DNA of 55,028 nt, from the NCBI RefSeq assembly GCF_002482385.1, contig NZ_DLFW01000006.1, positions 1 through 55,028 of the forward strand, written 5' to 3'. Below are positions 16,793 to 24,684 of this stretch, in pieces (position 1 is the first letter of the stretch; the number at the start of each line of letters is the position of its first letter). This stretch comes from Dysgonomonas sp. UBA7710. Lineage in GTDB: Bacteria > Bacteroidota > Bacteroidia > Bacteroidales > Dysgonomonadaceae. A program made the translations under genes and the position numbers. The notes under the pieces were generated by a model. That model saw nothing but the letters and a program-made list of their open reading frames with translations. It was not told the origin of the DNA and did not search any database.

Positions 16793-18181
16793 CGTTCTCG
16801 GATCTGTTATTTTACCAGTAATAGCAGCCGCTGCCGCTACTAATGGCCCTGCAAGAATAGTACGTGCACCCGGTCCCTGACGGCCTTCGAAGTTACGGTT
16901 CGATGTAGATACTGCATATTTCCCCGCAGGAACTTTATCATCATTCATAGCAAGACATGCAGAACAGCCCGGTTGACGAAGAACAAAACCTGCATCTGTA
17001 AGTATTTTATCCAGTCCTTCGGTCTTTATCTGATCGGCTACCTTGTGACTGCCCGGTACAAGCCACGCGATAACATTGTCGGCTTTCTGCTTGCCTTTCA
17101 CAAAATTGGCGAAAGTACGAAAATCTTCAATGCGTCCATTTGTACAGCTTCCGAGAAATACATAATCGATAGACTTGCCTTCCACTCTCTCTCCCGGTTT
17201 GAATCCCATATAATCCATTGATTTCTGGAAAGAGATACGGCCGGCTTCATCTATCTGGTCGAGTGTAGGTATTGTGCCGTCGATAGCCATTCCCATGCCC
17301 GGATTTGTTCCGTAGGTAATCATCGGTTTAATATCGGCTGCGTCGAATGTAAGTTCCTTGTCGAACTTGGCACCTTCATCAGTCTTCAATGTTCTCCAGT
17401 ATGCCAGCGCCTTGTCCCAATCCTCACCTTTCGGCGCAAATTCGCGACCTTTTACGTAAGCAAAAGTCGTTTCGTCCGGAGCGACAAGTCCACCACGGGC
17501 ACCCATCTCTATACTCAGGTTGCAAAGGGTCATGCGTTCTTCCATCGACATATTGCGGATAGCTTCACCTGCATATTCAACGAAATAGCCTGTAGCGCCA
17601 CCTGTTGTCAGTTTCGAAATCATGTAAAGAGCTAAGTCTTTTGCAATAACGCCTTCGCCCAGTTTCCCATTGAATGTGATACGCATTGTTTTAGGACGAG
17701 TCTGCAATACACACTGTGAAGCCAATACCATTTCCACTTCGCTGGTTCCTATACCGAAGGCGATAGCACCGAAAGCGCCGTGAGTAGATGTGTGGCTATC
17801 CCCACAAACGATAGTCATACCCGGTTGAGTAAATCCGTTTTCAGGACCGATGATGTGTACAACTCCGTTTTTCTGGTGCCCCAAAGGATAATACATATCT
17901 ATACCGAATTCCTTTGCATTTTTAGAAAGCGTATCCAACTGGTTCTTAGATACAGGATCTTTTACCGGTTTATCCTGATCGATAGTCGGCGTATTATGGT
18001 CGGCTGTTATAGTTGTTTTATCTGGACGAAACACAGACAATCCTCTTGCACGCAATCCATTGAAAGCCTGAGGACTTGTCACTTCGTGACAGAAGTGACG
18101 GTCGATATATAACTGCGTTGGCCCGTTTTCTACAGAAGATACGACGTGCGCATCCCAGATTTTGTCGAATAAAGTTTTCAT
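16787..18181 (-). CDS. leuC: 3-isopropylmalate dehydratase, large subunit
   Basis: Aconitase-family subunit that binds a 4Fe-4S cluster. The three cluster cysteines are visible in FLGSCTNGR and in GCSACLAMNDD (C-x-x-C); CGDSHTSTHGAFG is another conserved active-site stretch. The 464 residues are the bacterial LeuC length. It lies 26 nt downstream of leuA. It functions with LeuD, whose gene comes after the inserted four-helix gene, in leucine and probably isoleucine synthesis. Confidence 0.97.
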   Translation of the reverse strand: MKTLFDKIWDAHVVSSVENGPTQLYIDRHFCHEVTSPQAFNGLRARGLSVFRPDKTTITADHNTPTIDQDKPVKDPVSKNQLDTLSKNAKEFGIDMYYPLGHQKNGVVHIIGPENGFTQPGMTIVCGDSHTSTHGAFGAIAFGIGTSEVEMVLASQCVLQTRPKTMRITFNGKLGEGVIAKDLALYMISKLTTGGATGYFVEYAGEAIRNMSMEERMTLCNLSIEMGARGGLVAPDETTFAYVKGREFAPKGEDWDKALAYWRTLKTDEGAKFDKELTFDAADIKPMITYGTNPGMGMAIDGTIPTLDQIDEAGRISFQKSMDYMGFKPGERVEGKSIDYVFLGSCTNGRIEDFRTFANFVKGKQKADNVIAWLVPGSHKVADQIKTEGLDKILTDAGFVLRQPGCSACLAMNDDKVPAGKYAVSTSNRNFEGRQGPGARTILAGPLVAAAAAITGKITDPRTF

Positions 18182-18207
18182 ATTTTCTATTGAATCTATT
18201 ATGTTGA

Positions 18208-19698
18208 TTATTTTACAAATTTATTCACTGCATTAATAAAGGCTTCTGCCGATGCAGCCACAATATCAGTATTTGCAGAGAATCCGTAATAGTTCACACC
18301 TTCGTGCTCTACCTGCATATGCACTTTACCTATATCATCGCTTCCCCGGTTTATAGCCTGAATAAGGAATTCTTCAATTACAGTCTGACGACGGATTATT
18401 TGCTTTATAGCCTTGATAGCTGCATCTACAGGACCGTTACCTGAAGCTGATGCTTCAAATTTTTCACCTGCGATATCCAGACCTACATTGGCCACGTTAC
18501 GCACTCCAAGGCCTGATAATACTTGCAGGTAATCCAGTTTGATACGCCGCATCTTATCCGTTTCTTTCCCGGCCAGAATCAATACGTCTTCATCGGTTAT
18601 GTCTTTCTTTCGGTCGGCCAGATCCAGAAAGCGTTGGTACAGTTCTGCCAACTGATCGTCATCGACTTCAATACCCAGCAAATTTAATCTGTTTTTCAGA
18701 GCTGCACGCCCGCTGCGCGCAGTCAGTACGATTGCATTATCATCGATACCCACATCCTTAGGATCTATAATCTCATATGTAGAAAGATGTTTCAACACAC
18801 CATCCTGATGAATACCCGACGAGTGAGCAAAAGCATTACGCCCCACAATCGCCTTATTCGGCTGTACAGGCATATTCATCAGGTTAGAGATAAGACGGCT
18901 TGTAGGATATATCTTCTGAGTATTGATATTCGTTTCAATGTTCAATTCTTTATGACTTCTGATAGCCATCACGACTTCTTCAAGTGAAGTATTTCCGGCA
19001 CGTTCTCCGATACCATTGATTGTCACCTCTACCTGACGCGCTCCGTTAAGCACCCCCATTATGGAATTGGCTGTAGCCATGCCTAAATCCTGATGGCAAT
19101 GTGTAGACAGAATTGCATTCTTCATATCCACATGATCTATCAGGTATTTGATTTTTGCCCCGTATTCAGTAGGCAGACAATAACCTGTAGTATCGGGAAT
19201 ATTTACAACCGTAGCTCCTGCATTTACTACGGCCTGCACTACCCTTGCCAAATAAGCATTATCGGTACGTCCCGCATCTTCGGCATAAAACTCCACGTCT
19301 TCTACAAAACGTTTCGCATATTTTACACATGCGGCTGCACGTTCAAGTATATCGTCCTGAGTAGAGTTGAATTTATATTTAATATGGTACTCCGATGTAC
19401 CTATACCTGTATGTATCCGCTTTTTCTTAGCATACTTCAAAGCTTCGGCTGCTACTTCAATATCTTTTTCCACGGCACGCGTAAGAGCACATATAGTAGG
19501 CCAGGTTACGGCTTTAGATATTTCCACTACCGAATTGAAATCACCTGGGCTGGATACAGGAAATCCGGCTTCGATAACATCAACACCGAGCGACTCGAGG
19601 GCTCTGGCTACTTCGATTTTCTCGATAGTATTCAACTGGCAACCCGGTACTTGCTCTCCATCTCTCAATGTGGTGTCAAAAATAAATAACTTGTCCAT
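18208..19698 (-). CDS. leuA: 2-isopropylmalate synthase
   Basis: First committed step of leucine synthesis (2-oxoisovalerate plus acetyl-CoA), feedback-inhibited by leucine through its C-terminal domain. It has 496 residues: the catalytic barrel starts FDTTLRDGEQVPG, the metal site is STHCHQDLGMATANS, the loop is GIGERAGNTSLEE, and the LeuA regulatory domain covers about 385-496. It is the first structural gene of the operon. The 190-nt leader upstream carries a promoter, a Leu/Ile-rich leader ORF and a terminator hairpin, so transcription attenuation is likely. Confidence 0.96.
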   Translation of the reverse strand: MDKLFIFDTTLRDGEQVPGCQLNTIEKIEVARALESLGVDVIEAGFPVSSPGDFNSVVEISKAVTWPTICALTRAVEKDIEVAAEALKYAKKKRIHTGIGTSEYHIKYKFNSTQDDILERAAACVKYAKRFVEDVEFYAEDAGRTDNAYLARVVQAVVNAGATVVNIPDTTGYCLPTEYGAKIKYLIDHVDMKNAILSTHCHQDLGMATANSIMGVLNGARQVEVTINGIGERAGNTSLEEVVMAIRSHKELNIETNINTQKIYPTSRLISNLMNMPVQPNKAIVGRNAFAHSSGIHQDGVLKHLSTYEIIDPKDVGIDDNAIVLTARSGRAALKNRLNLLGIEVDDDQLAELYQRFLDLADRKKDITDEDVLILAGKETDKMRRIKLDYLQVLSGLGVRNVANVGLDIAGEKFEASASGNGPVDAAIKAIKQIIRRQTVIEEFLIQAINRGSDDIGKVHMQVEHEGVNYYGFSANTDIVAASAEAFINAVNKFVK

Positions 19699-19737
19699 AA
19701 CTTTTCTAATTGATTTAGTATACTGTTTGTTTTACAT

Positions 19738-19776
19738 AAAAAAAGCCTTTCTCATCTACTGAAGAGTGAGAAAGGC
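19738..19776 (-). terminator. Attenuator terminator in the leu operon leader
   Basis: On the minus strand GCCTTTCTCA (19776-19767) pairs perfectly with TGAGAAAGGC (19754-19745) across a 12-nt loop and runs into seven Ts (19744-19738). It lies 39 nt after the leader-peptide stop and 39 nt before the leuA ATG. Being between promoter and first gene, it would stop transcription unless another fold forms. An alternative pairing uses AGGGTGAG (minus; 19821-19814, at the end of the leader ORF) with CTCACTCT (19770-19763), which takes the top of the terminator's 5' arm. Confidence 0.88.
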
Positions 19777-19814
19777 CCTGTTTTTTCTTTATATTATTTT
19801 CTACATAGCAATGC

Positions 19815-19886
19815 TCACCCTAAATTTCTCCAGAGGATAATGAGTGAACTAATAATAATATTACTATGCATCAACATAAGTTTCAT
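19815..19886 (-). CDS. leu operon leader peptide rich in Leu and Ile
   Basis: A 23-codon ORF starting MKLMLMHSNIII and ending in LWRNLG, TGA. It has five Leu codons (CTT, TTG, CTC, CTC, TTA) and five Ile codons (four ATT, one ATC), including three consecutive Ile at 10-12 and the run Leu-Ile-Ile-Leu at 15-18. It lies just after a strong promoter and just before a terminator hairpin ahead of leuA. Codons 13-15 contain GTTCACTC, which can pair with GGGTGAGC at the end of the ORF. A ribosome stalled for Leu or Ile would mask the first segment and free the second to interfere with the terminator. The role is inferred from architecture. Confidence 0.75.
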   Translation of the reverse strand: MKLMLMHSNIIISSLIILWRNLG

Positions 19887-19897
19887 TTTTCGATTGA

Positions 19898-19928
19898 CAA
19901 AGTTATTCCATTTTTTCGGAAATACAAA
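19898..19928 (-). promoter_or_regulatory. Promoter of the leu operon
   Basis: On the minus strand TTTG (19928-19925), a 19-nt spacer and TAACTTTG (19905-19898) give a full Bacteroidota promoter match. Transcription should start around 19892, only a few nt before the leader ORF at 19886, so the leader ORF would be translated from nearly the 5' end. Confidence 0.7.
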
Positions 19929-19969
19929 TAAAAAGATTCCTTTTTTGATATTTTGTGACATTTATACAG

Positions 19970-20002
19970 TTTGGGTTTTATCAAAGATTAAGCGTATATT
20001 TG
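19970..20002 (+). promoter_or_regulatory. Promoter of the glycosyltransferase gene
   Basis: TTTG (19970-19973), a 21-nt spacer and TATATTTG (19995-20002) match the Bacteroidota promoter. It points away from the leu promoter, 42 nt further on, giving a compact divergent promoter pair. The leader to the ATG at 20085 is about 75 nt. Confidence 0.6.
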
Positions 20003-20084
20003 TATATATTTTGCGTATTCCGGCAACCGGTGCAATATCAGCCGAAGTAATCAGCAACTAATATTTGCCTCAGATATAACTTAA

Positions 20085-21035
20085 ATGAAAGAGATCGAAT
20101 CCCAATATAATATTGCAATAATAATACCTGCATATAAATCTGAATATTTACCGACGACCCTCGATTCGCTGGTAAAGCAAACAGATAAGAATTTCAAAGT
20201 TTATATCGGAGACGATAACAGTCCTGATAATCTTTTCGAAATCGTCCGGCAATATATAGATAAATTAAATCTCGTATATAACAGATTCGATGAAAATCTT
20301 GGAGGAAAAGATCTTGTCGCGCATTGGAACAGGTGTCTGAATATGACGGAAAACGAAGACTGGTTTATTCTTTTTTCGGACGATGATATTTTAGACCCTG
20401 ATTGTATCAGGCTTCTCCGGCAAGAAATACAAAGTACCAATTATGATGTCCACCACTTCAATCTCAACATAATAGATGCAGATGGCAACTTATTAAGCAC
20501 CCCTGCTGCATACCCAAAACATCTGCCCGCATTAGACTTTTTCAAACTCTTATATACTTATAAGATTGATGCACGCATGCCGGAATTTGTGTTCCGATTA
20601 TCTCATTTCAGAAAAACGGGTGGCTTTATACCCTTCGAGCTCGCAATGTGCTCCGATAACGCTACAGTAATCAGCTGTGCATATGAAAAAGGTATTAATA
20701 CAATCGGACAGACTTATGTACAATGGCGGAATAGCGGCAAGAACGTATCTGCAGCAACAGATTCAAAGCCGGTAAATATAAAAATGTTCCGTGCCCTTGT
20801 CAGTTTTTTCAACTGGATGAACATCTTCTGCAAGAATAAAGGAGAAAAACCTCCGCTGAGCCTTCATCAAAGAATGGCTTTCCTGCTCGAACAACGTTAC
20901 TATAAGTCTAAAACGACTGGCAACAAAGAGTCTTGGAAAATTGTTCGCAGCGCTGACGACATCAAACATAACTGGCTGCTGGTACCCTATATACAATGGA
21001 AGAAAAGGAAGATTTGCCGCCGTATGCGCAGGTAA
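20085..21035 (+). CDS. Family 2 glycosyltransferase
   Basis: A 316-aa GT-A fold transferase. The nucleotide-sugar-binding start is IAIIIPAYKSEYLPTTLDSL, IGDDNSPD provides an early acidic pair, and FSDDDILDP (about residues 104-112) is the DxD metal site. There are no membrane helices, so it is cytoplasmic or peripheral. It probably adds a sugar to a surface polysaccharide or lipid; donor and acceptor are unknown. It is followed after 49 nt by a HAD phosphatase and may share its transcript. Confidence 0.88.
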   Translation: MKEIESQYNIAIIIPAYKSEYLPTTLDSLVKQTDKNFKVYIGDDNSPDNLFEIVRQYIDKLNLVYNRFDENLGGKDLVAHWNRCLNMTENEDWFILFSDDDILDPDCIRLLRQEIQSTNYDVHHFNLNIIDADGNLLSTPAAYPKHLPALDFFKLLYTYKIDARMPEFVFRLSHFRKTGGFIPFELAMCSDNATVISCAYEKGINTIGQTYVQWRNSGKNVSAATDSKPVNIKMFRALVSFFNWMNIFCKNKGEKPPLSLHQRMAFLLEQRYYKSKTTGNKESWKIVRSADDIKHNWLLVPYIQWKKRKICRRMRR

Positions 21036-21084
21036 TTCTACATTCATATCATTAACATAATTGATTCAAAATCAAACATTCATA

Positions 21085-21819
21085 ATGAAAGCTATATTTA
21101 AAGAGTATCTCAACAAACACAATTATACCCGTTTCGATCTCAAAGCCGTACTATTCGACATGGACGGGGTTCTTTACGATTCCATGAAATGGCATGCCAA
21201 ATCGTGGAAGGAGACAATGGATGAATTCAATATCCCCAGTACTCCCGAAGAATTTTACCTGTATGAAGGCATGGTCGGTGGCAAGACCATTAATCACCTG
21301 ATGAACAGGGAAAAAGGGAGGGATGCCACTAAGCAAGAAACAGATAGCATATATAAACGCAAAACGGAACTCTTCACAAAATATAACGATGGCGCGCTTA
21401 TTCCTTTTGCCTACGACTTTGTTAAGAAAGTAAACGAAGACGGTCTTACACCTGTCCTTGTCACCGGATCGGGACAGCCTACGCTTATCAATAAGCTGGA
21501 GCATAACTTTCCCGGACTGTTTGCTAAAGACAAGATGGTAACTGCCTTTGACGTGAAGCACGGTAAGCCGCATCCTGAACCCTACCTGATGGGGCTGAAA
21601 AAAGGTGGCGCATTAACCCCGAACCAAGCCATAGTCATTGAGAATGCGCCCCGCGGCGTGGAAGCGGCTGTTGCCGCCGGAATTTTTACGATTGCCGTCA
21701 ATACAGGCCCGATGCCCGACGAAGTATTGATTGATGCCGGAGCAAATATTGTATTACCTTCAATGGAGGCATTATACAATAATTGGTCTGCATATTACAA
21801 GATATTGAAAGAGAGCTGA
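21085..21819 (+). CDS. HAD-superfamily sugar-phosphatase or phosphoglucomutase-like protein
   Basis: 244 residues. Motif I is VLFDMDGVLYDS, with nucleophile Asp25 and acid/base Asp27. The helical cap covers about 35-110. Motif II Thr/Ser is in VLVTGSGQ, and motif III/IV includes HGKPHPEPYLMGLKK and IENAPRGVEAAVAAGI. This is the beta-phosphoglucomutase/GS1 subgroup; substrate is not readable, but a hexose phosphate is usual. The ATG at 21085 is chosen over a TTG at 21061. It may be cotranscribed with the upstream glycosyltransferase. Confidence 0.88.
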   Translation: MKAIFKEYLNKHNYTRFDLKAVLFDMDGVLYDSMKWHAKSWKETMDEFNIPSTPEEFYLYEGMVGGKTINHLMNREKGRDATKQETDSIYKRKTELFTKYNDGALIPFAYDFVKKVNEDGLTPVLVTGSGQPTLINKLEHNFPGLFAKDKMVTAFDVKHGKPHPEPYLMGLKKGGALTPNQAIVIENAPRGVEAAVAAGIFTIAVNTGPMPDEVLIDAGANIVLPSMEALYNNWSAYYKILKES

Positions 21820-21827
21820 TCCGTTAC

Positions 21828-22274
21828 TTATAAGGGCTGGGCAAAAGACCAATGAGTATGTATAATTTTCCACTGACCTGACGAATCTGATTTATAGACC
21901 TCCGTACAGTGCATCCTGAATACCTGACCGTCTCTATGAGCTTCATAATCATATGTCAGGACGGCAGTATCTGCTGATACCTGTACAACCGGATCGATCA
22001 TTTTATACAAGTCGATTTTAATCTTTCCCCTGATGGTATTATAATATTCTTCGAGGGCTTTCTTTCCTTCAAGTTTATTCTCGAAAGCCGGGTCGAAATA
22101 AACAACATCATCAGAAGACAACTCTATAAACCCATCAGGGTTTCCATTATTCCACAGTTCTAATGCATGTTTTTCCAAAGCTATGATTGTAGCTTTAATA
22201 TCCTCTTTGTCAGAGGAAACACTTGTGCATCCAGCCATAAGAGATAAAATTAATATGTATATAAAATGTTTCAT
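21828..22274 (-). CDS. SnoaL/NTF2-like lipoprotein
   Basis: 148 residues with a lipoprotein signal (lipobox LMAGC, Cys16), so it should be anchored in the envelope. The rest is one NTF2-like cone fold of the DUF4440/SnoaL type: IIALEKHALELWNNGNPDGF, YFDPAFENKLEGK, and the closing VYKSDSSGQWKIIHTHWSF. These proteins bind small hydrophobic or polar ligands or act in signalling; no catalytic residues can be assigned. It is convergent with the HAD gene, 8 nt apart. Confidence 0.8.
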   Translation of the reverse strand: MKHFIYILILSLMAGCTSVSSDKEDIKATIIALEKHALELWNNGNPDGFIELSSDDVVYFDPAFENKLEGKKALEEYYNTIRGKIKIDLYKMIDPVVQVSADTAVLTYDYEAHRDGQVFRMHCTEVYKSDSSGQWKIIHTHWSFAQPL

Positions 22275-22415
22275 ACTTAATAGTTACTGTAACTACCAGG
22301 TCCAATTGTCTGCCAATTTAGTAAATATTTGAGAAACAGCCACGATCACATCTTATCTTTTAGTTTAAGCACCCCAATATATAAAGCATTATAAATTGCA
22401 TATCATAAACATAAC

Positions 22416-22440
22416 GCAATTCCCCGAAGGGGTTGCTTTT
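22416..22440. terminator. Hairpin after the radical SAM gene
   Basis: GCAA-TT-CCCC-GAA-GGGG-TTGC followed by TTTT on the plus strand. On the minus strand, which serves the gene ending at 22443, it reads CCCCTTCGGGG, a UUCG-capped stem, but without a strong T-run. It could block 3' exonucleases or act as a weak terminator. Confidence 0.45.
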
Positions 22441-22442
22441 TA

Positions 22443-24113
22443 TTACTCACCTTGCACAGAATATGGTATAGACAGACGCTTATCATCAATAAATACAGTA
22501 AGCCGGTACTCATTGCCGGATATATAGTCAACCGCCGTCTGTTTTTCTATAATTTTACGGTTAAGCCTGTACTTCGACAGGAAACCCCTATCCTGCCCTA
22601 TCTGATACAATAGCTGCTTCCGCTGTTTCTTATCCATCACATCCGTCCAAAAGCCCTGAGGCCTGCGGGTAAAGTTATTATAGTAATCGGTCCGTAAACA
22701 TTCGAACAAGTCAATATCTTTCGATAACAGGAAACTGTGCAGATAGCGGAACAAGTCCTCCAGCTGATAGCTACGGTGAGGCAGATTCCACGCCTTGTAG
22801 TACTGCCCTATTTCGTCGAATAATTCAAAGTAACGCCCCTGATAATAAGTCCTGAACAACTCATTCATCGTACGGGGAAACCGTCCGCTGTTCCAGAATT
22901 TCTCCAATGCGTGCTCTGCTTCATGTATACGGTCAAGTTCCTGTCTTGAGATATCTGCATTGCACTCTATTTCGTAAGGTGCCTGCATATCGTATTCGTA
23001 GCCATATTGCGAGGCCTGTTTCCTCAGGTTCGTACCCCGCAACATTTTCAGAAAGCCGAGCTGTACTTCTTTTGCCCCTAAAGAAAATACATCATTGAAC
23101 GATTTTATAAAACACTCCAATGTTTCATAGGGCAGTCCGGCTATCAGATCCAGATGCAGGTCTATTTTACCTCCATCCATTATTTTCTTTACGTTGCCTG
23201 CCAACAGAGGAAAGTCCTGCCTGCGCCTTACAGCGATATTCGTAGGCTCATATGTGGACTGAATACCTATTTCGAAACGGAAGAAATCCTTTGACAGATT
23301 AGTATTCAGATAGTCAATCGTTTCATCTTTTAGTAAATCGGCATATACCTCAAACTGGCAACTGAGATTCGGACGGTAATTCTTAATCAGGAAATCGAAT
23401 ACAGTATGTGTATGTTCCATATTCAGATTGAAAGTACGGTCGAGGAACTTGATTTGCTTAGCACCGTTATCTATCATATACCCCAGATTCTCCAGAATAT
23501 ATTCTTTAGGATAGTAGCGTACACCTTTCTCAAGAGAAGACAGGCAATACTGGCACTGATAAGGGCATCCGCGGGATGTTTCGAAATACACAAGCCTGTT
23601 TTTCATATCTTCCCTATCCTCTTCCAGCATGTATGGCGAAGGCAAAGATGCAAGTTTTTCCAGATCGGCCTGTACAATTACTTTACTGATATATTCGCGG
23701 GTTGACACACCCTTTATTTCAACGGCATATCCCTCCTCAATCGCAGTTAATAATTCACCCAGGACAAACTCTCCCTCACCTCCTATCACATAGTCGATAT
23801 CCCAGTTGTGAAGGAAAAAGTCCGGCTCATACATCACTTCCGGTCCTCCCAGAATAATAGTTAGCTCCGGCTTTTCTGTTTTTAGTAACGAAATCAATTC
23901 TCTCGTCTGCTCTACATTCCAGATATAAACACTTATACCTATTATATCGCAGGCACTATCTAATAGTTCTCTCGCAACCTTTTCCACTTGCTCTTTAATG
24001 GTATATTCTTTAAATGAAATATCAAAGCGGTCTTTGTTAGCCACATAAAGCCAACGAAGAGCCAATGAAGTATGGATATACTTAGCGTTAAGAGTTGTGA
24101 GAATCGTTTTCAT
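22443..24113 (-). CDS. B12-binding-domain radical SAM protein (DUF4080 type)
   Basis: 556 residues. The N-terminal cobalamin-binding-like domain covers about 1-135, with IIGISVYIWN and TIILGGPEVMYEPD. The radical SAM core starts FETSRGCPYQCQYCLSS, with cluster cysteines at 183, 187 and 190, and runs to about 380. The C-terminal DUF4080 region has no known role. Similar proteins sit near MiaB/RimO-like methylthiotransferases in annotation, but this one lacks the extra MTTase cysteines, so the reaction is unknown. It is monocistronic, with its 5' end facing a 570-nt repeat tract. Confidence 0.87.
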   Translation of the reverse strand: MKTILTTLNAKYIHTSLALRWLYVANKDRFDISFKEYTIKEQVEKVARELLDSACDIIGISVYIWNVEQTRELISLLKTEKPELTIILGGPEVMYEPDFFLHNWDIDYVIGGEGEFVLGELLTAIEEGYAVEIKGVSTREYISKVIVQADLEKLASLPSPYMLEEDREDMKNRLVYFETSRGCPYQCQYCLSSLEKGVRYYPKEYILENLGYMIDNGAKQIKFLDRTFNLNMEHTHTVFDFLIKNYRPNLSCQFEVYADLLKDETIDYLNTNLSKDFFRFEIGIQSTYEPTNIAVRRRQDFPLLAGNVKKIMDGGKIDLHLDLIAGLPYETLECFIKSFNDVFSLGAKEVQLGFLKMLRGTNLRKQASQYGYEYDMQAPYEIECNADISRQELDRIHEAEHALEKFWNSGRFPRTMNELFRTYYQGRYFELFDEIGQYYKAWNLPHRSYQLEDLFRYLHSFLLSKDIDLFECLRTDYYNNFTRRPQGFWTDVMDKKQRKQLLYQIGQDRGFLSKYRLNRKIIEKQTAVDYISGNEYRLTVFIDDKRLSIPYSVQGE

Positions 24114-24634
24114 GCGGCAAAGGTAAGAGTTTTTTCAGTTATCAGTCAACAGTTATCAGTTAACAATATACTCTCGCAAAGACGCTAAGGCGCAAAAAAT
24201 ATTTTTCATTTTTCAAGTCTTTACTTTTCGTTTTTCACTTCTATTAACTATATACAGTTAAAAAGTAACGAAAGTAACAACTTTTACAGTTAGCAGTCAT
24301 CAGTCAACAACTCGTAAAATGTAAAACCTTTGCGCCTTCGCGTCTTTGCGTGAAACAAAACAGGGCGCCAGCCAACCCGTAACTGTAACTGCCCGAAGGG
24401 CGAAGTAACCTGTAACTATTTCAAAAAAGTAACAAACGTAACACCTTTTTAGCTATTAGCTGATAGCTGTTAGCCAATAGCTTATGTACAAAACTTGACA
24501 AACCTGACACTTTTCTTGTTTTTCTCCTGTCGACTTTTTACTTATTACTTAAAACTTTTCAAAGAACTATCAGCTGACAGCTAAAGGCTATCCGCTAAAT
24601 ACATAGATAAATATATCCCTCTAAAAAACAAAAA
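24114..24634. repeat. Repeat-rich intergenic tract without genes
   Basis: About 520 nt with no gene. From left: TCAGTCAACAG/TTATCAGTTAAC slippage-like units (24137-24165); CGCAAAGACGCTAAGGCGCAAA (24175-24196) and its inverted relative CTTTGCGCCTTCGCGTCTTTGCG (24328-24352); inverted GTTAC-type repeats (24255-24281, 24422-24444); ACTGCCCGAAGGGCGAAGTAAC (24388-24409); a TAGCTGATAGCTGTTAGC tract (24453-24482); and a CTTGACAAACCTGACACTTT unit near 24493. It is compositionally the sister of 3321-3846. Confidence 0.7.
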
Positions 24635-24657
24635 GCCGATACGAATAAAGTACCGGC
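24635..24657 (-). terminator. Terminator of the rsmI-lipoprotein unit
   Basis: On the minus strand GCCGGTAC (24657-24650) pairs with GTATCGGC (24642-24635) over a 7-nt loop, one G-U pair, followed by TTTTTG and TTTTTT. It lies 28 nt after the lipoprotein stop. Confidence 0.85.
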
Positions 24658-24684
24658 CTAATGCTATATCTATAAATTCTGATA

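Noticed and set aside
19093..19689. 198-codon ORF antisense to leuA
   Set aside because: Fully within leuA, with no features of a real protein.
19699..19890. T-box riboswitch in the leu leader
   Set aside because: No conserved T-box sequence or specifier-loop layout; a leader ORF plus terminator explains the region better.
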